Notes: a model not told the origin generated them from the sequence alone. A DNA stretch of 10,339 bases from MGBC163016 sp964469815 (GCA_964469815.1 CAYXZC010000060.1:1-10339), one strand, 5' to 3'. Numbered from the stretch's first letter, positions 1 to 6,284 are shown. Numbers and translations are program-made.

Positions 1-2464
1 CGATCTCTATGCGCTTGTCCATATTGCGCGTCATAAGATCGGCGCTGGACAGGTACACAGACACATCACCATCGAACGGCCCGAAACAATAGATGCGGCT
101 GTGCTCCAGCAATCGCCCGACTATGCTATCTACGCAAACGTTGTCCGTATAGCCCTCTATCCCGGGAACAAGGCACGAGATCCCGCGCACCAAAAGATTG
201 CACTTCACGCCCGCCTGTGATGCCTCGACTATCTTGTCGATGATGTCCTTGTCCGTTATCGAATTCGTCTTGAAGAAGATGCCCGTCGGCTGCCCTTGCT
301 CGTGCTTGCGGATCTGATCATCGATCCCGGCAAGGATGTTCTGCTTGATCTGAAGCGGAGCCACCCACAAGGTGTTATAGTCGTTGCTCGTATTCTCAAG
401 CGCCATATTGCGGAAGAACTGCAGAGCATCGCGTCCGATCGAAGGATCGCTGGTTATGAAGGAGAAATCGGTGTAGAGCTTCGCGGTCTTCTCATTGTAA
501 TTGCCCGTTCCAAGCTGCGTTATGTATTGCAGACCATCTTCTGTCTGACGCGTTATGCAGCAGATCTTGGAATGAACCTTGAAATCCCTGAAACCGTACA
601 AGACGTTGCACCCTGCCTGATCGAAGCGCTGCGACCACTCTATATTGTTCGATTCATCGAAACGGGCACGCAGCTCGAACAGCGCCGTTACCTCTTTGCC
701 GGCATCGGCTGCTGCGATGAGCGCTTCGGCCAGATGCGACTGCTTGGCCAGCCTATACAGGGTGATCTTTATGGAGATGACATCCGGATCGGCTACCGCC
801 TCGCGCAAAAGCTGAACGAAGGCATCCATGGTCTCGTAGGGATAGGACAAGAGCACCTCGCGCTCTGAAACTTGCTCGATTATGGAACGATCACGATCGA
901 GCGAGGAGGGCCATTGCGGTTCGAACGGCACGGATGTCAAAGATGCACGGGTGACATCATCGACAAACGATGGCAACTCGAAGGTATAACTCATGTTCAG
1001 CGGCACCGAAGTGACGAAGAGCTGGTGAGGCTTGAGATTCAGACGCTGCATGAGCACAGGCTTCACGGTCTGTGATAGCTCGCGTTCCGATTCCAACCGA
1101 ACAGGCGCCAGGCGCGCGCGTTTCTTGATGATGCGCTTCATGTGCTCGCGGTAGTCCTCGCCCTGCTCTTCGGCACCTTCCGTAGCGTCAAGGTCGGCAT
1201 TGCGCGTGACGCATATGACATTGGTGTGCTTCACCTTGTACATCGAGAAGACACGCGGAACGAACATCTCGATCATGTGCTCCAAAAGCATGAACTGCAA
1301 CCCCTCGCCAGGAAGCTTCACTATGCGCTTGCACTGACGAGGCAACGGGATGAGCCCCAGCGTAACACCTTCTGCTCCGAGGTTCTTCGCTTTCTTCTTC
1401 TTGCCATCCTTGCCGTCCTTGCCGTCCTTATCTGATTTGGACGACTTTACCGACTGAAGCGATGCCTCCTCATCAAGGCGCACCACTATATACAGGCCGC
1501 CATTTTCCAGGTGCGGGAATGGGTGGCGTGCGTTTATGATCTGCGGCGATAGGAACGGCATCACATTCATGGTGAAATAATCCTGAGCGTAGGAAAGCTG
1601 ATCGGGATCGAGTTCCTTTTGCGTCAGATTGACGATCCCATGCTTGGATAGCTCGCCGCGAACTTCCTTATAGCACTGCTCATAATAGGGATAGAGCTCA
1701 TGGCAGCGAGCATACACTGCTTGGAGCTGCTCGGAAGGCGTCATCCCCGATTTCGTATCGATGATGGTCTTCTTGATGAGGGAGAGGTCGGTAAGGGATC
1801 CTACGCGGATCATGAAGAATTCCTGCAAGTTGCTCCAGAAGATGGAGATAAACCCCAGCCGCTCGAATAGAGGCACCGTAGGGTCAGCCCCCTGATCGAG
1901 CACGCGCTTGTTGAACTCGAGCCATGACAGCTCGCGATTCTGCATGTAGGGGAACTGCTTTTGGAACTGCTTTATGGTCTCTGTCGGCATAGCTGCTGAC
2001 ACCGCAGCGTTCTTGGCATTGCCATCAGTGTGCGATGCGCGCCCCGCATCACCTGACGCAGCGTTACCGGTCTGCATCTTCGCGACACGTGCTTTTCCCT
2101 GCCTCTGACCGGCCTTGGCCTTTCTGGATGCCATCTCCTCTTTCAATAGCCTCTTCGCTTTCTTGATGTCGGACTTCTTCGGATCGCCCTTCTTGTGATC
2201 TTTGGCCTCCGGCTTCGAAGAGCCTTTCGATGAGTCGCTAGAGGCTTCCTTCCGTACATCCTTTTGCTTCTTCGATGATTTCATCTTCTTAGATGCCTTC
2301 TTGCCCTTCTCTGCTTTTCGGTCATCCACTTCGCAATCGTTTGCTTCATTCCCATCAGAGCGCAAATCTACGGCAGCATCCGACTTCTCCAAAGCCTCGC
2401 GCTGCTCTACCGCCTTCCTGTAAACATTCACGAGCTTCCTTGACCTTTTAGACATCTCATCCAT
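1..2464 (-). CDS. ppk1: Polyphosphate kinase 1 (PPK1), C-terminus cut by window edge
   Basis: PPK1 reversibly transfers the ATP gamma-phosphate to growing polyphosphate through a phosphohistidine intermediate. Translating the minus strand from 2464 gives 821 residues without a stop, running off the window. The core begins with ELSWLEFN at residues 178-185. The HxK motif KVHSK carries the likely catalytic His631, followed by GTGNYNEKTAKLYTDFS. The second conserved His is in LEHSRIY (His788), followed by YLSSADLMTRNMDKRIEI near the cut end. The 157-residue spacing of the two His equals that of E. coli His435/His592 as I recall them. Roughly 65-80 C-terminal residues should be missing. The ATG at 2464 has AGGGG 7 nt upstream. 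A later Met (residue 159, near 1990) would give a standard-length N-terminus but has no visible ribosome site. Residues 1 to about 160 are a low-complexity Lys/Ser/Asp/Glu-rich extension, and residues 338-361 are a second Lys-rich insertion. The gene is divergent from the PPK2-family gene. Confidence 0.95.
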   Translation of the reverse strand, partial: MDEMSKRSRKLVNVYRKAVEQREALEKSDAAVDLRSDGNEANDCEVDDRKAEKGKKASKKMKSSKKQKDVRKEASSDSSKGSSKPEAKDHKKGDPKKSDIKKAKRLLKEEMASRKAKAGQRQGKARVAKMQTGNAASGDAGRASHTDGNAKNAAVSAAMPTETIKQFQKQFPYMQNRELSWLEFNKRVLDQGADPTVPLFERLGFISIFWSNLQEFFMIRVGSLTDLSLIKKTIIDTKSGMTPSEQLQAVYARCHELYPYYEQCYKEVRGELSKHGIVNLTQKELDPDQLSYAQDYFTMNVMPFLSPQIINARHPFPHLENGGLYIVVRLDEEASLQSVKSSKSDKDGKDGKDGKKKKAKNLGAEGVTLGLIPLPRQCKRIVKLPGEGLQFMLLEHMIEMFVPRVFSMYKVKHTNVICVTRNADLDATEGAEEQGEDYREHMKRIIKKRARLAPVRLESERELSQTVKPVLMQRLNLKPHQLFVTSVPLNMSYTFELPSFVDDVTRASLTSVPFEPQWPSSLDRDRSIIEQVSEREVLLSYPYETMDAFVQLLREAVADPDVISIKITLYRLAKQSHLAEALIAAADAGKEVTALFELRARFDESNNIEWSQRFDQAGCNVLYGFRDFKVHSKICCITRQTEDGLQYITQLGTGNYNEKTAKLYTDFSFITSDPSIGRDALQFFRNMALENTSNDYNTLWVAPLQIKQNILAGIDDQIRKHEQGQPTGIFFKTNSITDKDIIDKIVEASQAGVKCNLLVRGISCLVPGIEGYTDNVCVDSIVGRLLEHSRIYCFGPFDGDVSVYLSSADLMTRNMDKRIEI
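1401..1427 (-). repeat. Three tandem 9-bp units inside ppk1
   Basis: Three consecutive 9-mers (plus-strand ttgccatcc, ttgccgtcc, ttgccgtcc) encode Asp-Gly-Lys three times, followed by a run of four lysines (residues about 347-358 of PPK1). The repeat is in frame, so unit gain or loss would change length without breaking the protein. It lies within the Lys-rich insertion at residues 338-361. Confidence 0.8.
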
Positions 2465-2609
2465 CGTACGACCCCTTTTATTGCCTATTACCCCATCAAA
2501 TGGCGCATTAATATGAGCGCACTTATATAAGAATTGGTATATCCTTTCAGTATAGCGCCGCAAGTCGCATCTTCCAGCGCGATTCATCACTTGTAAGAAA
2601 GGGTTTACA
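2465..2609. promoter_or_regulatory. Divergent ppk1 / PPK2-family promoter region
   Basis: This 145-bp gap separates the two divergent start codons and must hold the promoters for both genes unless they are read through from outside. Its middle (about 2500-2555) is clearly more AT-rich than the flanking genes. It contains a perfect 10-bp palindrome CTTATATAAG at 2522-2531 and a GCGC-flanked near-palindrome around 2503-2520. I could not fix a convincing -35/-10 pair on either strand. The ribosome sites are visible: AGGGG 7 nt before the ppk1 ATG and AAAGGG at 2598-2603, 6 nt before the ATG at 2610. No Pho-box-like direct repeat was recognised. Confidence 0.5.
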
Positions 2610-4301
2610 ATGCTCGAACGCATTCACTTTGATAAGGATCCGATGCAAAAGGACGAGTACAAGGAGATCTACAAACCCTTGATCGAGAAGCTCGTAGTGG
2701 CACAGCAAAGAGCCATCACAGAAGGCGTTGGCCTCGTGGTGCTCTTCGAAGGATGGAATGGTGCTGGGAAAGGATCGCGGATATCGGATCTGATGTACAA
2801 CCTCGATGCTCGCGCAACGAGCGTCTACGTGTCTCCCGACGTCGATGCCAAGGTGGCGGTGGAGTTCGCAGAACGCGGCCAAGGCGTTACCGGTTTCTTC
2901 CCTATGATGGACGAATACTGGAAGGTGCTGGGCGAGCGAGGGCATATCACATTCTATGACCGTGGTTGGTACACGAAGGCGACCGAGCTCATCATGGACA
3001 GGCGCCCGGTGAAGAAGACCCTTCCCGAACTTCCGGAGATCGGACCCAGGCATTTCCTCGAATCGATAAGCGATTTCGAACGCCAGCTCACTCGCGATGG
3101 TTACGTAGTGGTGAAATTCTTCATGCATGTGCGCAAGAAAGCCCAGCGTAAGCGCTTGGATATGCTCTATGAAGACAAGACCACCCGCTGGCGCGTGCCG
3201 GAGCGCAAGCTCGTCAGCACAAGGGATTACGATGAGATCTACGAGCTGTATGACAAATTGCTCGAAGGCTCGAACTTCGATTTCGCTCCATGGACGCTCG
3301 TGAACGGTGAAGACAAGCGCCAAGCGAACATTCAGATAGCAACGAAGCTCTTGGAGGCGATAGACGAGGCACTCGAAGCGAAAGAAGCGCGTCTGGCCTT
3401 GAACGAAGAAGATCGCACGGAGCTCGACCACAAGACCGAACGCTATTTGGCGAAATATATCGAAGACGGCAAGAACGGCAACGAGAAAGAGCTCGAGGCC
3501 AAGGCCAAAGCGAAGGCGCAGCACTCCTTCGCCCCGCAGATATCGCGCTTCCAGATCAAGGCCGACTATCCGAAAGTGGACACGATGCGCCACGATCTGA
3601 TCCTTGACAAGGATGAGTACAAAAACGAGCTCAAGCGTTTGCAAGAGAGGCTGTTCAAGCTGGAGAACCTGATGTTCCAGGCACGCATCCCCATGATCGT
3701 CATGTACGAAGGCTGGGATGCTGCGGGAAAAGGCGGCAACATCAAACGCGTTGCGCAGGCACTCGATGCACGTGCCTACACAATCATCCCCAGTCCTGCT
3801 CCAACAAAACCCGAACTTGCGCATCCGCATCTGTGGCGCTACTGGACACGGCTGCCGAAAGCCGGGCATGTAGGGCTCTTCGATCGGTCCTGGTACGGCC
3901 GTGTGCTCGTTGAGCGCGTGGAAGAGATAACGCCTCCGAACCGATGGGCGGAAGGATACGATGAGATCAACGAGTTCGAGCATGACCTTGTGGACTGGGG
4001 CGCGATCCTCATCAAGTTCTGGGTCGATGTCAGCGATGCCGAGCAACTCGCGCGCTTTGAAGCTCGGGAAGCCGATCCATCGAAGCAGTGGAAGATAACT
4101 CCTGACGACTGGCGAAATCGGGAAAAATACCCTCAATACAAAAGCGCTATAGACGACATGTTCCGCCTTACATCCACAACGTACGCACCTTGGCTCGTGC
4201 TCGAAAGCGATGACAAGAAATATGCGCGCGTGAAGGCTCTTCGGATCATCGTTGGCAAATTGGAGGAGCGCCTTGGGATCTCCCCTGATGAGAAGCTATA
4301 G
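2610..4301 (+). CDS. pap: Two-domain PPK2-family kinase, probable polyphosphate:AMP phosphotransferase
   Basis: The 563-residue protein contains two PPK2 domains in tandem, the layout of class II PPK2 (polyphosphate:AMP phosphotransferase, AMP to ADP). Domain 1 has Walker A GWNGAGKG (residues 48-55, Lys54) and a Walker-B-like FYDRGWY (Asp117). Domain 2 has GWDAAGKGG (368-376, Lys374) and LFDRSWYGRVLVERVE (Asp425). A charged linker, probably helical and Lys/Glu/Ala-rich, spans about 245-305. Both P-loops look intact, so both domains could bind nucleotide; in this family the C-terminal domain is generally regarded as the main catalytic one. The protein has no signal peptide or membrane segment and is expected in the cytoplasm. 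The start at 2610 is supported by AAAGGG 6 nt upstream. The TAG stop (4299-4301) directly abuts a 17-bp-stem hairpin. AMP specificity is inferred from domain layout, not shown. A long antisense reading frame overlaps this gene and is judged spurious. Confidence 0.9.
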   Translation: MLERIHFDKDPMQKDEYKEIYKPLIEKLVVAQQRAITEGVGLVVLFEGWNGAGKGSRISDLMYNLDARATSVYVSPDVDAKVAVEFAERGQGVTGFFPMMDEYWKVLGERGHITFYDRGWYTKATELIMDRRPVKKTLPELPEIGPRHFLESISDFERQLTRDGYVVVKFFMHVRKKAQRKRLDMLYEDKTTRWRVPERKLVSTRDYDEIYELYDKLLEGSNFDFAPWTLVNGEDKRQANIQIATKLLEAIDEALEAKEARLALNEEDRTELDHKTERYLAKYIEDGKNGNEKELEAKAKAKAQHSFAPQISRFQIKADYPKVDTMRHDLILDKDEYKNELKRLQERLFKLENLMFQARIPMIVMYEGWDAAGKGGNIKRVAQALDARAYTIIPSPAPTKPELAHPHLWRYWTRLPKAGHVGLFDRSWYGRVLVERVEEITPPNRWAEGYDEINEFEHDLVDWGAILIKFWVDVSDAEQLARFEAREADPSKQWKITPDDWRNREKYPQYKSAIDDMFRLTSTTYAPWLVLESDDKKYARVKALRIIVGKLEERLGISPDEKL

Positions 4302-4339
4302 GCAAAGGCCTGACGATTCAACAATCGTCAGGCCTTTGC
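4302..4339. terminator. 17-bp perfect hairpin directly after the PPK2-family gene
   Basis: A perfect 17-bp stem (4302-4318 pairing with 4323-4339) closes a 4-nt loop (caac). The stem starts at the base after the TAG stop of the upstream gene. The arms end in AAAGGCC/GGCCTTT, giving only a short internal T run and no long downstream U tract, so it could act as a modest bidirectional terminator. It is part of the 57-bp direct repeat and is identical to the hairpin following tRNA-Ser(UGA). Confidence 0.65.
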
Positions 4340-4358
4340 TGGCGGAGGAAGTAGGATT
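4340..4358 (-). pseudogene. Orphan 19-nt 3' fragment of tRNA-Ser(UGA)
   Basis: On the minus strand this reads AATCCTACTTCCTCCGCCA, exactly the last 19 nt of the intact tRNA-Ser at 4547-4634: half of the T-loop, the 3' side of the T stem, the 3' acceptor strand, discriminator G and CCA. No anticodon arm, D arm or 5' acceptor strand precedes it, so it cannot be a functional tRNA. It lies next to a copy of the tRNA's downstream hairpin. Confidence 0.8.
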
Positions 4359-4508
4359 AGCTCATGTCAAGTCTTCGTGAACAATCGTGTTCACGATTCT
4401 TCACTTTAGGTCGCTATGCGACGCCTTGACATTCGCTGTTCGGGGTGTACCAAATAATACACCCCGAATCGAACCACACGTTAGGGTTCTCACCTACTCC
4501 ACTCAGCA
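4359..4508. other. 150-bp gene-free structured segment between the 57-bp repeats
   Basis: No credible gene lies here. Several inverted repeats do. An outer 8-bp pair ATGTCAAG (4364-4371) / CTTGACAT (4425-4432) encloses two hairpins: TCGTGAAC (4375-4382) / GTTCACGA (4389-4396) with a 6-nt loop, and GTCGC (4410-4414) / GCGAC (4418-4422) with a 3-nt loop. Downstream is a fourth pair, an 11-bp perfect stem at 4439-4449 / 4458-4468 with an 8-nt AT-rich loop. The first three could fold as a three-way junction. This could be the recombination-site remnant of an excised or decayed element, a small structured RNA, or transcription-stop sequence. No integrase, phage or plasmid gene is present. Confidence 0.5.
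4439..4468. terminator. 11-bp perfect stem-loop, possible terminator or recombination structure
   Basis: TTCGGGGTGTA at 4439-4449 pairs perfectly with 4458-4468 around the loop ccaaataa. The stem is GC-rich in its middle. No run of T follows on either strand, so a classical intrinsic-terminator role is doubtful. Confidence 0.4.
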
Positions 4509-4546
4509 GCAAAGGCCTGACGATTCAACAATCGTCAGGCCTTTGC
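4509..4546 (-). terminator. Hairpin downstream of tRNA-Ser(UGA)
   Basis: A 17-bp perfect stem (4509-4525 / 4530-4546) with a 4-nt loop begins immediately after the CCA end of the tRNA on the minus strand. It is the expected terminator for the tRNA transcript, though only a short T run is available. It may also stop plus-strand transcription coming from the PPK2-family gene. Confidence 0.65.
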
Positions 4547-4565
4547 TGGCGGAGGAAGTAGGATT
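4509..4565. repeat. 57-bp direct repeat, tRNA-proximal copy (attachment-site-like)
   Basis: Identical over 57 bp to 4302-4358, with starts 207 bp apart. It includes the hairpin at 4509-4546 and the 3' 19 nt of the intact tRNA-Ser(UGA). Because the tRNA is complete here, this copy corresponds to the side where an integrating element would restore the tRNA gene. Deleting one repeat plus the spacer would join the PPK2-family gene, one hairpin and tRNA-Ser with no gene loss, which is a plausible pre-insertion arrangement. Confidence 0.75.
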
Positions 4566-4634
4566 CGAACCCACGGTACCTCTCGGCACAACAGTTTTCA
4601 AGACTGCCGCCTTCAACCACTCGGCCATTCCTCC
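4547..4634 (-). tRNA. tRNA-Ser (anticodon UGA)
   Basis: The minus strand folds as a complete class II tRNA of 88 nt including encoded CCA. The acceptor GGAGGAA pairs with TTCCTCC; the discriminator is G, as usual for serine. The anticodon stem GCAGT/ACTGT (one G-U pair) holds the loop CTTGAAA, so the anticodon is UGA. The long variable arm GTGCC/GGTAC and T arm GTGGG-TTCGAAT-CCTAC complete the fold. The anticodon reads UCA and related serine codons. Its 3' end is duplicated at 4340-4358. It is divergent from tadA. Confidence 0.97.
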
Positions 4635-4652
4635 GCAAAGAACGACTAAATC

Positions 4653-4681
4653 AGGATAATGAAAGAACCTGTCTTTTGCAA
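4653..4681 (-). promoter_or_regulatory. Probable promoter of tRNA-Ser(UGA)
   Basis: On the minus strand TTGCAA (4681-4676) and TATCCT (4658-4653) are separated by exactly 17 bp. Each matches the sigma-70-type consensus at 4 of 6 positions. The -10 lies about 18 bp before the mature tRNA 5' end, leaving a short leader for RNase P to remove. The element sits in the 97-bp gap shared with the divergently oriented tadA. Confidence 0.5.
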
Positions 4682-4731
4682 GCCATACGATATCAAACTT
4701 CTGATACCTCTCGTCTGATATCATTTTCCGC

Positions 4732-5226
4732 ATGCGAGAAAACGATGAACATTACATGCGGCTTGCCATCGAGCAAGCCGGATTGGCAGGATCGATGGGC
4801 GAGGTTCCCATCGGCGCTGTGGTGGTCTATGAACCCATCGACAAAGGAACACGCAAGCCCGTAGGAGATGCGCAGGTCATCGCGCAGGCGCACAACCTTC
4901 GTGAGACACGGAAGGATCCGTCTGCCCACGCCGAGTTCATCGCCATGATGAAGGCATCTGAGCATCTTGATGCATGGCGTCTGACCGATTGCACGGTATA
5001 TGTAACGCTCGAACCTTGCATCATGTGCGCGGGATTGATGCACCAATCCCGAATCGCGCGATGCGTATACGGTGCGCCCGATGCGAAAGCGGGGGCTTTG
5101 GGTTCGCTCTATTCGATCAATGCGGACGAGCGACTCAATCATCGTTTCGATGTCGTATCGGGTGTTTGCGAAGAGGAGTGCTCGCAGCTCCTCAAAGATT
5201 TCTTCAAAGGAAAGAGGGATAGATGA
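4732..5226 (+). CDS. tadA: tRNA-specific adenosine deaminase TadA
   Basis: TadA converts adenosine-34 to inosine in the wobble position of tRNA-Arg(ACG), using zinc and a catalytic Glu. The 164-residue protein has the cytidine/deoxycytidylate deaminase fold signature: HAE at residues 66-68 (His66 zinc ligand, Glu68 proton shuttle) and PCIMC at 95-99 (Cys96 and Cys99 zinc ligands). YMRLAIEQA near the N-terminus aligns with the first helix of the family. Residues about 34-46 (PIDKGTRKPVGDA) look like a short insertion relative to E. coli TadA. The ATG at 4732 lacks an obvious Shine-Dalgarno, but an in-frame stop lies closely upstream and starting later would cut the first helix. The stop overlaps the ispE start (ATGA), so the two are probably one transcript. 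A general cytidine deaminase is less likely given the PCIMCAGLMHQSRI context. Confidence 0.94.
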   Translation: MRENDEHYMRLAIEQAGLAGSMGEVPIGAVVVYEPIDKGTRKPVGDAQVIAQAHNLRETRKDPSAHAEFIAMMKASEHLDAWRLTDCTVYVTLEPCIMCAGLMHQSRIARCVYGAPDAKAGALGSLYSINADERLNHRFDVVSGVCEEECSQLLKDFFKGKRDR

Positions 5227-6284
5227 CGCATTCGCTTGAAAATGACCGCGATGATACCGTTTCATATCAGATGGACATGATCCGTTCTGCTAAGGATGCA
5301 CAATGGACTCCCGATTTTCTTTCTGCCCGCGATGTTGTGAAAGTCATAAGCCCTTCGAAAGTAAATCTTTTCCTTTCGGTGGGAGACAAACGTGCAGATA
5401 GCTATCACGATGTTGTGAACGTCATGCACACGCTCGCACTTCACGATACCCTTTACTTGGGTATCAAGGATCGTGACGATGCGGGCGATGTAGCTTTCGC
5501 CGGCCCTGCGAAAAGCATCGCTGTCCGAATCGATATCTGCGACAAGACCGCTTCGCCTTATGATGCGCCATTGGATATCCCTGTACAAGAGAATCTGGTC
5601 TTCAAGGCCATCGATCTGCTCGCACACGCGATAGGCTACAACGAAGATGTCTCCATTGACGTTCGTATAGAGAAGAACATCCCATCTCAAGCGGGGCTTG
5701 CAGGAGGTTCCAGCGATGCTGCTGCGGCGTTGGTGGGGTGCGCGAAACTGTGGGGAGCCTCGGATCCAGGGCGCACTTTGCAAGAGGCAGCGATGAAGCT
5801 CGGTGCGGATGTGTCGTTCTTCCTCGAAGGCGGATGCTGTGAATTCGTGGGTCGTGGCGAGGAATTCTCGCGCAGGATTGAGCCAATGAAATTGCCGGTG
5901 GTCTTGGTGAAGCCGGATATCGGGGTCGCCACAAAACGAGCCTATGAGGTCTTGGACTCGTTTCCGCAGAAAGCCCCCTTGCAGCTTCTTGCGCAGGTAT
6001 CCGATGCAACTTCCGCCGCTGAAGTTCCGCTTTTCAACAGTTTCGATGAGATAGCGCATCAGCTGGATGAAAGGTTGGTCGAAGTGGCGAGATGGCTTTC
6101 TGAGCAGAAAGGCGTACTGATGCGTGAGGGCAAGGCTCTCTGCATGTTGAGCGGATCGGGGGCTGCCACCTTTGCGATCACCGATTCCTTTTCCGATGCC
6201 GCAAGGATCGCAGGAGCTGCAAAAGCGAAAGGCCTATGGGCGCGCGCGACAACGTTTTGTTCACTTCGAGCTACTGTCGCATGA
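5223..6284 (+). CDS. ispE: 4-diphosphocytidyl-2-C-methyl-D-erythritol kinase IspE
   Basis: IspE is the GHMP kinase that phosphorylates CDP-methylerythritol in the MEP (non-mevalonate) isoprenoid pathway. In the 353-residue protein the N-terminal motif is KVISPSKVNLFLSV (from residue 40, with Lys46 matching the conserved substrate-site Lys), followed by YHDVVNVMHTLALHD. The glycine-rich ATP loop is PSQAGLAGGSSDAAAAL (154-170). GADVSFF (194-200) supplies the likely catalytic Asp196, and LSGSGAATFA (309-318) is the C-terminal GHMP motif. The core begins about 38 residues later than usual for IspE, so either the start at 5223 creates an N-terminal extension or an internal Met (18 or 20) is used. 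GAGGG and AAAGG lie just upstream of 5223, and the ATGA overlap with tadA suggests coupled translation, which favours 5223. Confidence 0.94.
   Translation: MTHSLENDRDDTVSYQMDMIRSAKDAQWTPDFLSARDVVKVISPSKVNLFLSVGDKRADSYHDVVNVMHTLALHDTLYLGIKDRDDAGDVAFAGPAKSIAVRIDICDKTASPYDAPLDIPVQENLVFKAIDLLAHAIGYNEDVSIDVRIEKNIPSQAGLAGGSSDAAAALVGCAKLWGASDPGRTLQEAAMKLGADVSFFLEGGCCEFVGRGEEFSRRIEPMKLPVVLVKPDIGVATKRAYEVLDSFPQKAPLQLLAQVSDATSAAEVPLFNSFDEIAHQLDERLVEVARWLSEQKGVLMREGKALCMLSGSGAATFAITDSFSDAARIAGAAKAKGLWARATTFCSLRATVA

Larger units (their letters stand above)
4302..4358. repeat. 57-bp direct repeat, distal copy (attachment-site-like)
   Basis: This segment is identical over 57 bp to 4509-4565. It comprises the 38-bp hairpin plus a 19-bp copy of the tRNA-Ser(UGA) 3' end. 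Identity stops on both sides: the upstream base differs, and after gtaggatt the distal copy continues agctc where the tRNA copy continues cgaac. The break within the tRNA falls in the T-loop, a recognised crossover region for tRNA-targeting integrases. I interpret it as the attR-like end of a former insertion. Confidence 0.75.

Noticed and set aside
296..1435. Several plus-strand open frames opposite ppk1
   Set aside because: They are mirrors of the conserved PPK1 coding frame on the minus strand and show no family features.
2547..4136. 529-residue open frame on the minus strand, opposite the PPK2-family gene
   Set aside because: The plus-strand frame encodes an unmistakable two-domain PPK2 protein. 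The antisense product has no recognisable motif or domain order and arises from codon bias.
4364..4454. Promoter from the TTGACA in the CTTGACAT arm at 4425-4432
   Set aside because: No -10 occurs at suitable spacing on the plus strand, and the mirrored TTGACA on the minus strand also lacks one.
4450..4490. A second tRNA remnant, because the minus strand contains GGTTCGATTC resembling a T-loop
   Set aside because: The bases flanking the loop do not pair as a T stem, and no acceptor, D or anticodon arm can be built around it.
4387..4659. Possible 90-residue protein containing GFEPTVPLGTTVFKTAAF
   Set aside because: This peptide is the well-known false translation of the antisense strand of a tRNA-Ser gene. 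The real feature is the tRNA at 4547-4634.
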